This document shows, one piece after another, positions 56,561 through 64,000 of a stretch of 64,000 nucleotides of DNA. Every line of letters begins with the position of its first letter. Within the stretch, counting starts at the first letter, position 1. This stretch comes from Brachybacterium squillarum M-6-3 (GTDB lineage: Bacteria; Actinomycetota; Actinomycetes; Actinomycetales; Dermabacteraceae). The DNA is taken from positions 1 through 64,000 of the forward strand of contig NZ_AGBX01000006.1 in NCBI RefSeq assembly GCF_000225825.1, in the 5' to 3' direction. The position numbers and the translations under genes were made by a program. Under the pieces are notes generated by a model that saw only the letters and a program-made list of their open reading frames with translations, made no database searches and was not told where the DNA came from.

Positions 56561-57172
56561 CTACTCGCGCAGGGCCTCCTCGCGCAGGAGCGTGAAACCG
56601 GACAGGCCGTGCGCGATGGTGGTGGTGATCGTGTCGAGCACCCGTTCCCGGGCGTCCTCGTCCGGGGCCTCGTGCTGCAGGGTCGCCGAGACCTGGGTGA
56701 TGCCGATGATCGCGTGACCGACGATGCGCGCCTCCTCCTCACTGATCTCGCGGAAGGCGGTGACCACGCTCGCGAGCTCGAGGGCCAGGGCGTCCAGCAC
56801 CGCGTCCACCCGGGCCTGCACCGGCGCGGACAGCTCCACCTTCCCCGTGAACAGGCGCAGCGTGTTCTCGAGCGAGACCAGCTCGTAGAAGCGGCGCTGT
56901 CCGTAACGCACCCGCTCCACCGGGGTGCCCTCGTATCTGGTCAGCTCGGCAGCCTCCCGCAGCAGGTTCTCGCCGAGCACCCCGATGACCTCGCTGTACA
57001 GCGCCTCCTTCGAGGCGAAGTGCTGGTAGAGCACGGGTTTGGTGACGCCGGCGGCCCTGGCGATGTCGTCCATCGAGGTGCCTTGATAGCCCTGGTCCGT
57101 GAACACGGCGGTCGCGAGGTCCAGCAGCTGGGCGCGGCGCTCCCGGCGCGGCATGCGGGTGCTGGGGGACAT
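56561..57172 (-). CDS. TetR/AcrR family transcriptional regulator
   Basis: The 203-residue repressor-type protein has an N-terminal helix-turn-helix (about residues 10-55; RAQLLDLATAVFTDQGYQGTSMDDIARAAGVTKPVLYQHFASKEAL) and an all-helical ligand domain. It matches the conserved TetR gene beside DUF3107 (Rv3208). ATG 57172 is chosen because GGAGG lies 9 bases upstream; the frame is open far upstream but that region belongs to the divergent promoter and adnA. A palindrome in the divergent gap is a candidate operator. Confidence 0.93.
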   Translation of the reverse strand: MSPSTRMPRRERRAQLLDLATAVFTDQGYQGTSMDDIARAAGVTKPVLYQHFASKEALYSEVIGVLGENLLREAAELTRYEGTPVERVRYGQRRFYELVSLENTLRLFTGKVELSAPVQARVDAVLDALALELASVVTAFREISEEEARIVGHAIIGITQVSATLQHEAPDEDARERVLDTITTTIAHGLSGFTLLREEALRE

Positions 57173-57229
57173 GATGGGCACCTCCAGGGGCCATGGCTCT
57201 GAGCCCGAAAGAGAGTACCGGGCGGGAAC

Positions 57230-57243
57230 TGTGACCCTTGACA
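57230..57243. promoter_or_regulatory. candidate TetR operator in divergent gap
   Basis: TGTGA-CCCT-TGACA has near-symmetric half-sites with one central-position mismatch in each arm. It lies 58 bases upstream of the TetR start and 78 bases upstream of adnA. A TACTCT box (57213-57218, reverse strand) may be the TetR -10 element. Confidence 0.4.
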
Positions 57244-57320
57244 CTGTACGCCCGTGAGGTGCAGGGCCGGGGCCCTGCGCGCCGTCGTTCGTCGGGTCCG
57301 TGCGTTCCAATGGGGTCACG

Positions 57321-60300
57321 ATGATCACGCAGAGCCCGCCCCGAGAGCGCCGCCGCCACGGCGGCGCCGTGGCCCCGCCGATCCGGCTGCTGGGCCCGGA
57401 CCTCGCCGCGCTCCCGACGGTGCGGGAGCTCGACGGGCTCGACGCCGACCAGCGCGCTGCGCTCAGGGACCTGCTGACCGGGGAGGACGTGCTGGTGCAC
57501 GGTGCCCCCCGCAGCGGACGCACCGCCCTCGCCCTGGCCGCCGCCTCGGCCCTCGCCCGGCGCCCCCGACCCTTCGCGGCGGCGGGCGGGGAGGACGCCG
57601 CGGTGCTGCTGCTCGCCCCGCGCCGCGCCGCCGCTGCCCGGCTGCGCGACGCCCTGGCCGCCGGCGGCGTCGACGGAGCCCGGGTGATGACCCCCGCCGC
57701 CCTCGGCTTCGCGCTGGTGCGCAGCGAGTCCGCCCGCCGCGGCGCGGGGGAGCCGACCCTGGTGACCGGCGCCGACCAGGACGCGCTGCTGGCCGAGCTG
57801 ATCGCCGTGCGCGAGGACTGGCACCTGGAGATCGACGCGGCCGCCCGGCTGCTGCCGGGTTTCCGCACCGAGCAGCGGGACCTGGTCACCCGCGCCGGGG
57901 AGCTGGGCCTGGACGCCGAGGAGCTGGACCGCCGCGGCCGCGAGCTGGGTCGCCCCGCCTGGCGGGATGCGGCGGCGCTGCTGCGGGACTACCTGGGCGT
58001 GCTCGCCCTCGAGTCCGGCGCGGCGCTGGACGCCGGGCCCCGACTGGACAGCGCGGGGCTCGGCCGCCGCGCCGCCGAGCTGCTGCGGGCGGGCGCCGTC
58101 GAGCCGCCCGCGCCCGTCGTGATCGTGGACGATGCCCAGGACCTCACCGGCGCCGGCATCGCCCTGGTCCGGGCGCTCGCGGCGGGTGGGGCACGGCTGC
58201 TGCTCACCACCTGCCCCGACGAGGCCGTGGACACCTTCCGCGGAGCCCTGCCCGATGCGGCCGCGCGCCTGGCCGAGGGTCTCGCCCGGCCTCTGCGCCG
58301 CCACCAGCTGGGCGCCTCCCGCGCCGAGCCCGGCATCGCCGCGGCGGCCGCGGGGCTCGCCGCCCGGCTCCCGCTGGCCGGCGCCCCGAGCGCCGCCCGG
58401 CGCCCCGTGGACGGCGCCGCGGCGACCGGCGGCACCTCCGGGTCCGGGGACGGCGTGGCCGTGCTGCGCGCGCGGGACGAGCTGGAGGAGTCCCAGCTGC
58501 TCGCCGCCGCCCTGCGGGACCTGCACCACCGCGAGGCCGTGCCCTACGACGAGATGGCCGTGGTCTGCCGCTCCGGCGCCGCCGTGGGCGACCTCGCCGA
58601 CCTGCTCGCCCGCGAGGGCCTGCCCGTGCGCACCCCGCGCCGCTCCCGACCCCTGCGCGAGGAGCCGGTCGCCGCGGACCTCCTGGCGATCGTCGAGCTG
58701 GGCGTCGAGTCCGCCCGCGGGGCCGCCGTGCCCGATCCGCTGCGCACCGCCGAGCTGCTGCGCGGACCCTTCGGCGACGCCGACGAGCTGCGCCTTCGCC
58801 GCATCCGCCGGATGCTGCTGGCCGCCCGGCCCGAGGGGGAGGAGACCCCCAGCGAGCAGCTCCTGGCCCGCGCCCTGGTGGAGCCGGAGGCCCCCGGCCT
58901 GCCCGAGCCCGGAGCACGCGACCGTGCCGCCGCGCCCGTGCACCGGCTGCGCGCCATGATCGCGGCCGTCCGCGCCCACCACGAGGAGCCCGCCACCGCC
59001 GTGCTCTGGCAGGCCTGGGAGGCGGCGGGTCTCGCCGAGGGCTGGCGCCGGGCCGCGCTGGGCACCGAGGAGGACAGCGACGGCGCCCGTGCCCGTCTGT
59101 CCGGCTCCCGCCTGGACGTGCTGATGGAGCTGTTCGCCGCCGCCGAGCGCCTCACCGACCGCCGCCCGGGCGCCGGAGCCCTGGACCTGGTCGAGCAGAT
59201 CCGCGGCCAGGCCGTCGTCGAGGACACCCTCGCCCCCTCCGCCACCCCCCGCGGTCGCCTGGCCGTGCTCACCCCCGCGCAGCTCGCCGGCGAGGACCGG
59301 GACACCGTCGTGCTGGCCCGCGTGCAGGAGGGCGCATGGCCCGACCTGCGCCTGCGCTCCACCCTGCTCGGCGCCGCGGACCTCAGCCTGCTGGCCACCT
59401 CCCCGCAGGCCGCCGAGCTCGCCGCCGACCCGGACGCCCTGCACGCGGTGCAGCGCTCCCAGGTCCTCGCCGACGAGCTGCGCCTGGCCGTCAGCGCCCT
59501 CACCCGCGCCCGCCGCCGCGTGCTGGTCACCGCCGTCGACGGCGGGGAGCTCGCACCCTCCGCCCTGCTCGACGCGATCGAGGGCGCCGCGCCCGCGGAG
59601 CCCTGGGTGCAGGCGGAGACCCTGCGCCGCGACCCCGGCCCCGCCCCCGATGCCCGCCGCCTGGTCGCCTCCCTGCGCCGCCGGCTGCGGGAGGAGGACC
59701 CGGTCCGGGTGCGCGACGCGGCGCTGGCCCTGCACGCCCTGGCCCGCGCCGGGGCGCCCGGGGCCGACCCCGCCGCCTGGTACCACCAGCACCCCTCCAG
59801 CTCCGCGCCGCTGCGGGCGGGGGAGCGGCCGATCTCCCTCTCGCCCTCCGCACTGGAGCGCGCCCACGACTGCCCCCGCGCCTGGCTGTTCGAGCGCGCC
59901 GGCGGCACCCGCGCCGGCGGCCCCGCCCAGGTGCTCGGCACCGCCGTGCACCGCCTCGCCCAGGACCACCCCGCCGGGGACGCCGCCCCCGAGGACCTGC
60001 TGGACGAGCTGCACACCCTGCTGCGCGGGGTGCCCGGCCTGGACACCTGGTCCGGCCGACGCCGGGTGCGCCGCGCCGAGGACGCGGCCCGGCTGCTCGC
60101 CGCCCACCTCGCCCAGGCCCCGCCCGCGCTGGCCGTCGAGGCCCCCTTCACCGTCGAGCTCGGCGAGGTGCGCCTGCGCGGCACCATCGACCGCATCGAG
60201 GGCGACCCGGGCGCCCTGCGCGTCGTCGACCTCAAGACCGGACGCACCCCCAAGACCAAGGCTGCCGCCGCCGAGGACCTGCAGCTCGGCGCCTACCAGG

Positions 60301-60584
60301 CCGCCGTCCGCGCCGGGGCGCTGGACGAGCAGCTCGGCGAGGGCGCCGGGGAGCACCTCACCGGCGCCGAGCTGGTCTACCTCGGCACCGGCGGCCGCAG
60401 CGCCGCGGTGCGCCCCCAGGCCGCCCCGGAGCAGACCGAGGACCCGGACTGGTTCGCGGGGGTCACCGCCGAGGTGGCCCGCGCCGTCTCCGGCGACGCC
60501 GTGCTGGCCCGCATCAACCCCCACTGCTCCCGCTGCGCCGTGCGCGCCAGCTGCCCCCTGCAGCCGGAAGGGGCCGACCTGTGA
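57321..60584 (+). CDS. adnA: AdnA-like helicase-nuclease subunit
   Basis: AdnAB resects DNA ends for recombination in actinobacteria. The 1087-residue subunit has an N-terminal SF1 motor whose Walker A is GAPRSGRT (residues 61-68): Arg67 replaces the essential Lys. Walker B is VVIVDDAQDLTG. Late motor motifs (VSALTRARRRVLVTA) are present. The C-terminal RecB-type nuclease has GTAVHRLAQ, LRGTIDRIEG and VVDLKTG (Asp970, Lys972). Cys851 with Cys1069, Cys1072 and Cys1078 fit an AddB-type 4Fe-4S clamp. The degenerate P-loop suggests a non-driving motor. The stop overlaps adnB as GTGA. A GTG at 57300 is an alternative start. Confidence 0.9.
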   Translation: MITQSPPRERRRHGGAVAPPIRLLGPDLAALPTVRELDGLDADQRAALRDLLTGEDVLVHGAPRSGRTALALAAASALARRPRPFAAAGGEDAAVLLLAPRRAAAARLRDALAAGGVDGARVMTPAALGFALVRSESARRGAGEPTLVTGADQDALLAELIAVREDWHLEIDAAARLLPGFRTEQRDLVTRAGELGLDAEELDRRGRELGRPAWRDAAALLRDYLGVLALESGAALDAGPRLDSAGLGRRAAELLRAGAVEPPAPVVIVDDAQDLTGAGIALVRALAAGGARLLLTTCPDEAVDTFRGALPDAAARLAEGLARPLRRHQLGASRAEPGIAAAAAGLAARLPLAGAPSAARRPVDGAAATGGTSGSGDGVAVLRARDELEESQLLAAALRDLHHREAVPYDEMAVVCRSGAAVGDLADLLAREGLPVRTPRRSRPLREEPVAADLLAIVELGVESARGAAVPDPLRTAELLRGPFGDADELRLRRIRRMLLAARPEGEETPSEQLLARALVEPEAPGLPEPGARDRAAAPVHRLRAMIAAVRAHHEEPATAVLWQAWEAAGLAEGWRRAALGTEEDSDGARARLSGSRLDVLMELFAAAERLTDRRPGAGALDLVEQIRGQAVVEDTLAPSATPRGRLAVLTPAQLAGEDRDTVVLARVQEGAWPDLRLRSTLLGAADLSLLATSPQAAELAADPDALHAVQRSQVLADELRLAVSALTRARRRVLVTAVDGGELAPSALLDAIEGAAPAEPWVQAETLRRDPGPAPDARRLVASLRRRLREEDPVRVRDAALALHALARAGAPGADPAAWYHQHPSSSAPLRAGERPISLSPSALERAHDCPRAWLFERAGGTRAGGPAQVLGTAVHRLAQDHPAGDAAPEDLLDELHTLLRGVPGLDTWSGRRRVRRAEDAARLLAAHLAQAPPALAVEAPFTVELGEVRLRGTIDRIEGDPGALRVVDLKTGRTPKTKAAAAEDLQLGAYQAAVRAGALDEQLGEGAGEHLTGAELVYLGTGGRSAAVRPQAAPEQTEDPDWFAGVTAEVARAVSGDAVLARINPHCSRCAVRASCPLQPEGADL

Positions 60585-63500
60585 GCCCCCCGAGCACCCC
60601 GCGCTACTCCGCCCTCGACCTCGCCCGGCTGCTCGAGCAGCCCCCGCCCACCGCCGAGCAGATCGCCGTGATCGAGGCCCCCACCGCCCCGATGCTGGTG
60701 GTCGCCGGGGCAGGCTCCGGCAAGACCGAGACCATGGCCTCCCGAGTGGTGTGGCTGATCGCCAACGAGATCGTCGCCCCCCGCCAGGTGCTCGGCCTCA
60801 CCTTCACCCGCAAGGCCGCCCACGAGCTCGGCGAACGGATCGGGGCGCGCCTCGCCGCGCTCGCCGCCGCCCTGCGCGCCGAGGGGCTGCCGGTGCCGCC
60901 CGGCCTGGACCGCGGCGGGGACGAGCTGGTCGGCCAGCGCCCCACCGTGCACACCTACAACGGCTTCGCCCTGGACCTGGTGCGCGAGCACGCCCTCGCC
61001 GTCGGCCTGGACCCCGAGCTGACCATGATGTCGGCCTCCGCGTCCTGGCAGCTGGCCCACACCCTGGTGGAGGCCTCCGACGACTCCCTCGACCTCGACG
61101 CCTCCCCGGCCACCCTCACCGCCGCCCTGGTCTCGCTGACCTCCTCCCTCGCCGACCACCTGGCCACCCCGGCGGACCTCGCCGCCGAGCTGCGGCGCAT
61201 CCGCGACCACCTCGCCGGGATCCCCCTGCAGGTGGAGGGCCGCCGCCGCACCACCCCGCCCACCGTCGCCGCCGTGCTCGACGCCCTCGAGTCCCGCCTG
61301 GCCCTGGTGCCGCTGCTGGAGCGCTTCGCCGCCGTGCGCGCCGAGCGCTCCGCCCTGGACTTCGCCGACCAGATCGCCCTGGCCGCCCGCATCGCCGCCG
61401 AGGTGCCCCGCGCCCGCGAGGAGGCCCGGCGCCGCCACCGCGTGGTGCTGCTGGACGAGTTCCAGGACACCTCGGTCGCCCAGCTGCGGATGCTCTCCGA
61501 GCTGTTCGGTCCCGGCCACGCCGCCTGCGCCGTCGGCGACCCGCAGCAGGCCATCTACGGCTGGCGCGGCGCCTCTGCGGCCTCCCTCGGTGGCTTCGGC
61601 CGCGCTTTCGCCACCCCCGAGCGCCCGGTGCTGCAGCGCACCCTGTCCACCTCCTGGCGCAACGACGAGGCCGTGCTGGCGCTGGCCAACCGCCTCGCCG
61701 GGCCCCTGCGCGAGGCCGGGGCCGGCATCACCATCCCCACCCTGCAGGCCCGCCCGGGCGCCGGGGAGGGCGCCATCGAGATCCACGAGGCCGGCGACGA
61801 GCGCCGTGAGGCCGCCGCCATCGCCGCCTGGATCCATGCCCGTCGCGCCGAGGCCGGCCCGGCGGAGGAGGTGCCCAGCGCCGCGGTGCTGGTGCGGGCG
61901 CGCCGCCAGATCGGACCGCTGGTCGAGGGCCTGGAGGCGGCCGGCCTGCCGGTGTCCGTCGTCGGCCTCGGCGGCCTGCTGCACCGCCCCGAGGTGGCCG
62001 ACGTGCGGGCCCTGCTCACCGCCGCCCACGACCCCTCCCGCGGGGACGCCCTGATGCGTCTGCTCACCGGGCCCCGCTTCCGCCTCGGCGCCCGGGACCT
62101 CGCCGTGCTGGGTCGCTGGCGCGACCGTCTCGCCTCCCGCCTGCGCGGCGGGGAGGGCATCGCGAAGGATCCGGCCCGCCAGGTCTCCCTGGTCGATGCC
62201 GTGGACGACCTGCCGCCCGCCGACTGGGAGGACCCCGACGGCCGCGCGCTCGGCGCCACCGGCCGCGAGCGGCTGCGGCAGCTGCAGGGGATCCTGCGGG
62301 AGCTGCGTCGCCTGCTGCCGCTGCCCCTGCCGGACCTCGTCACCGCCGCCGTCCGTGCCCTCGACGTCGACCTCGCCCTGCTGGAGCAGGATCCGGGGAG
62401 CTCCGCCCTCGCCGACCTGGAGGCCCTGCGCGACCATGCCGCCGCCTTCGACCGCTCCGCCGTGCGCGGCGGCCTGGGTGCCTACCTCGACCTGCTGGAG
62501 ATCAGCGAGGACGAGGAGGCCGGGCTGGCCGTCACCGCCGCGGCCGCCGCCGAGGCCCCGCCCGAGGCGGTCACCATCGTCACCATGCATTCGGCCAAGG
62601 GCCTGGAATGGGACCTGGTGGCCGTCGCCGGGCTCACCGAGGGCACCGTGCCCTCCTACGACCTGCGCCGCGCCCGCACCGACGAGTCCGGCCGGGTGCG
62701 AGTCCCCGCGAGCGGCTGGCTGGGCCCGCTGGCCTCCGCGAGCGTGCCCACCGCGCTGCGCGGGGACGCCGAGACCCTGCCGGAGTTCGCCTGGGCCGAA
62801 GCCGACACCCAGGTCGACGCCGAGGGCCTGCTCGAGGACTTCCGTTTCGCCCAGGGCGAGGAGTCGCTGCGGGAGGACCGACGGCTGATGTACGTCGCGG
62901 TGACCCGGGCCCGTCGCCGTCTGCTGCTGACCTCCGCAGCCTGGCGGCTGGGCCTGCGCGCCCCGCGCCCCCGCTCCCGCTACCTCGCCGAGGCCGAGCC
63001 CCTGGTGCCGGAGGCCTTCCGTCGCCGCGAGGAGGTGGGGGAGGAGAACCCGCTGGAGGCCGAGCGCCCCACCGCGATCTGGCCCCCGCCGCCCGGCGTG
63101 GAGGAGCACGCCCGGGACCGGGCCGCCGCGCTGCTGGAGGCCGCCGCCCCCGCGGGCGAGGGGCCCGGCGGCCCGGAGGGCACCGACGACGCCGAGGAGC
63201 GCGATCACCCTGGTGACCCGCACGAGCCGGGGGGCCCTGACGACTCCTCCGGGTCTGACGACCCCGCCGGCCCGGCGGATCCCGAGCTGGCGCGGCTGCT
63301 GGAACGGGCGCTCGCGGACCTCGCTGCCCGCCGGGCCGCGCCCGTCGTCCATGCCCCCGCCCGGCTCTCCGCCTCCCAGGCCGTCGCCCAGGCCCGCGAC
63401 CCGGAGGCCGCGGCCCGCGACCTGCTGCGCCCGCTGCCGCGCCGTCCCTCCCCGGCGGCCACCCGCGGCACCGCCTTCCACGCCTGGCTGGAGCACCGCT

Positions 63501-63964
63501 TCGATGCCGGCACCCTGCTGGACCTCGAGGACATCGCCGAGCTGGCCGACGCCGAGGACGAGGAGACCACCGGCGCCACCGCCTCACTGCGCGAGACCTT
63601 CGCGGGATCCGCCTGGGCGGGACGCACCCCGATCGCGGTGGAGCAGCCCGTGCACACCCGTCTCGGTGAGGTCGCGGTGCGCGGCGTGATCGACGCCGTC
63701 TTCCCCGATCCCGACGGCGGGGACGGCGTGATGATCGTGGACTGGAAGACCGGCGCGGTGCCGCCGCCGGCCCGCCTGCGGGAGCTGTCCCTGCAGCTCT
63801 CCCTGTACCGCCTGGCCTGGGCCGAGCGCAGCGGACTGCCGCTGGGCAGCATCCGCACCGCCTTCCACTACGTGGCGGCCGACCACACCCACGAGGTGCG
63901 GCGGCACCCCTCCCGCGCGCGGATCGAGGCGATGCTCACGCCCGGGGAGGACACCGGGGACTGA
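60581..63964 (+). CDS. adnB: AdnB-like UvrD/RecB helicase-nuclease subunit
   Basis: The 1127-residue partner is a complete UvrD-type helicase with a C-terminal nuclease. Motor motifs are VAGAGSGKTETMASRV (Lys48), TFTRKAAHEL, LLDEFQDTSVAQL, GDPQQAIYGWRGAS, TMHSAKGLEWDLVAV and LMYVAVTRARRRLLLT. A Glu/Asp/Gly-rich linker (about residues 845-900) leads to the RecB nuclease with GTAFHAWLEHRF, GVIDAVFPD and MIVDWKTG (Asp1054, Lys1056). No cluster cysteines are seen in this subunit. The motor is intact, unlike that of AdnA, so it should drive translocation. It starts with a GTG overlapping the adnA stop. Confidence 0.95.
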   Translation: MSPPSTPRYSALDLARLLEQPPPTAEQIAVIEAPTAPMLVVAGAGSGKTETMASRVVWLIANEIVAPRQVLGLTFTRKAAHELGERIGARLAALAAALRAEGLPVPPGLDRGGDELVGQRPTVHTYNGFALDLVREHALAVGLDPELTMMSASASWQLAHTLVEASDDSLDLDASPATLTAALVSLTSSLADHLATPADLAAELRRIRDHLAGIPLQVEGRRRTTPPTVAAVLDALESRLALVPLLERFAAVRAERSALDFADQIALAARIAAEVPRAREEARRRHRVVLLDEFQDTSVAQLRMLSELFGPGHAACAVGDPQQAIYGWRGASAASLGGFGRAFATPERPVLQRTLSTSWRNDEAVLALANRLAGPLREAGAGITIPTLQARPGAGEGAIEIHEAGDERREAAAIAAWIHARRAEAGPAEEVPSAAVLVRARRQIGPLVEGLEAAGLPVSVVGLGGLLHRPEVADVRALLTAAHDPSRGDALMRLLTGPRFRLGARDLAVLGRWRDRLASRLRGGEGIAKDPARQVSLVDAVDDLPPADWEDPDGRALGATGRERLRQLQGILRELRRLLPLPLPDLVTAAVRALDVDLALLEQDPGSSALADLEALRDHAAAFDRSAVRGGLGAYLDLLEISEDEEAGLAVTAAAAAEAPPEAVTIVTMHSAKGLEWDLVAVAGLTEGTVPSYDLRRARTDESGRVRVPASGWLGPLASASVPTALRGDAETLPEFAWAEADTQVDAEGLLEDFRFAQGEESLREDRRLMYVAVTRARRRLLLTSAAWRLGLRAPRPRSRYLAEAEPLVPEAFRRREEVGEENPLEAERPTAIWPPPPGVEEHARDRAAALLEAAAPAGEGPGGPEGTDDAEERDHPGDPHEPGGPDDSSGSDDPAGPADPELARLLERALADLAARRAAPVVHAPARLSASQAVAQARDPEAAARDLLRPLPRRPSPAATRGTAFHAWLEHRFDAGTLLDLEDIAELADAEDEETTGATASLRETFAGSAWAGRTPIAVEQPVHTRLGEVAVRGVIDAVFPDPDGGDGVMIVDWKTGAVPPPARLRELSLQLSLYRLAWAERSGLPLGSIRTAFHYVAADHTHEVRRHPSRARIEAMLTPGEDTGD

Positions 63965-64000
63965 CCCGCGGCCGCTCCCGAGCAATCAGTGGCGGGATCA

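Noticed and set aside
57254..60580. Upstream extension of the adnB frame through adnA
   Set aside because: The frame is open by composition, but Arg/Pro-rich and unlike a protein; the adnA frame carries all the motifs and adnB has a clear GTG start at 60581.

Overview
The window is 64 kb of very GC-rich chromosome (roughly 70-75% by eye), dense with short-spaced operons, GTG starts and GTGA/ATGA overlaps. Gene content and order are actinobacterial: ftsQ-ftsZ-pgeF-sepF-yggT-divIVA, lspA-rluD-dnaE1, typA, ferredoxin-dapC, dapD/dapE, LOG-DUF3117, O-methyltransferase-tatB-mrp, DUF3107-TetR-AdnAB. A fermentative pyruvate formate-lyase operon alongside this core suggests a facultative member of Micrococcales; Brachybacterium or another Dermabacteraceae genus is my best guess, inferred from gene content only.

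Layout. 1-6.6 kb: the end of the division and cell-wall cluster (ftsQ partial, ftsZ, pgeF, sepF, yggT, divIVA), then lspA and an rluD-type pseudouridine synthase. 6.6-10.5 kb: a frameshifted patatin gene, a hypothetical gene, and a small lower-GC island (a reverse-strand hypothetical gene plus a DUF6308-like gene) bracketed by two ~211-bp direct repeats. 10.5-16.7 kb: dnaE1, an EEP-family hydrolase, a nucleoside-kinase-like gene and an acyl-CoA dehydrogenase. 16.7-22.7 kb: pfkA, a flotillin-type SPFH protein, an MHS-family transporter and pgi. 22.9-28.5 kb: a peptide ABC transporter (lipoprotein, two permeases, one protein carrying both ATPase domains). 28.5-31.9 kb: a large palindrome, typA, a small membrane protein, a CDP-alcohol phosphatidyltransferase and a stand-alone SH3-like protein. 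32.1-35.1 kb: ferredoxin, dapC, citrate synthase. 35.2-38.6 kb: a pyruvate formate-lyase operon in which the glycyl-radical domain is a separate 83-residue gene between pflB and pflA. 38.6-39.3 kb: a decayed methyltransferase. 39.3-46.5 kb: dapD with a downstream secreted protein, a membrane protein, an FAD/NAD(P)-binding protein, dapE, a LOG-family protein and DUF3117. 46.6-54.1 kb: O-methyltransferase, tatB, mrp, DUF1003, a soluble MgtE-N/CBS protein, pepP, a PHP phosphoesterase and marC. 54.2-64 kb: a DEAD-box helicase, DUF3107, a TetR regulator, and the adnA-adnB helicase-nuclease pair.

Working together: dapC, dapD and dapE cover the succinylase branch to meso-diaminopimelate and lysine. 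pfkA, pgi, gltA and the pfl operon cover sugar breakdown and its anaerobic outlet. A TGTGA-N6-TCACG palindrome upstream of pflB suggests control by a CRP/FNR-family regulator. Many first genes of transcription units have a TANNNT-like -10 box only 6-7 nt before the start codon and no Shine-Dalgarno, the layout expected of leaderless mRNAs. No rRNA, tRNA, CRISPR array or recognisable transposase gene was seen.
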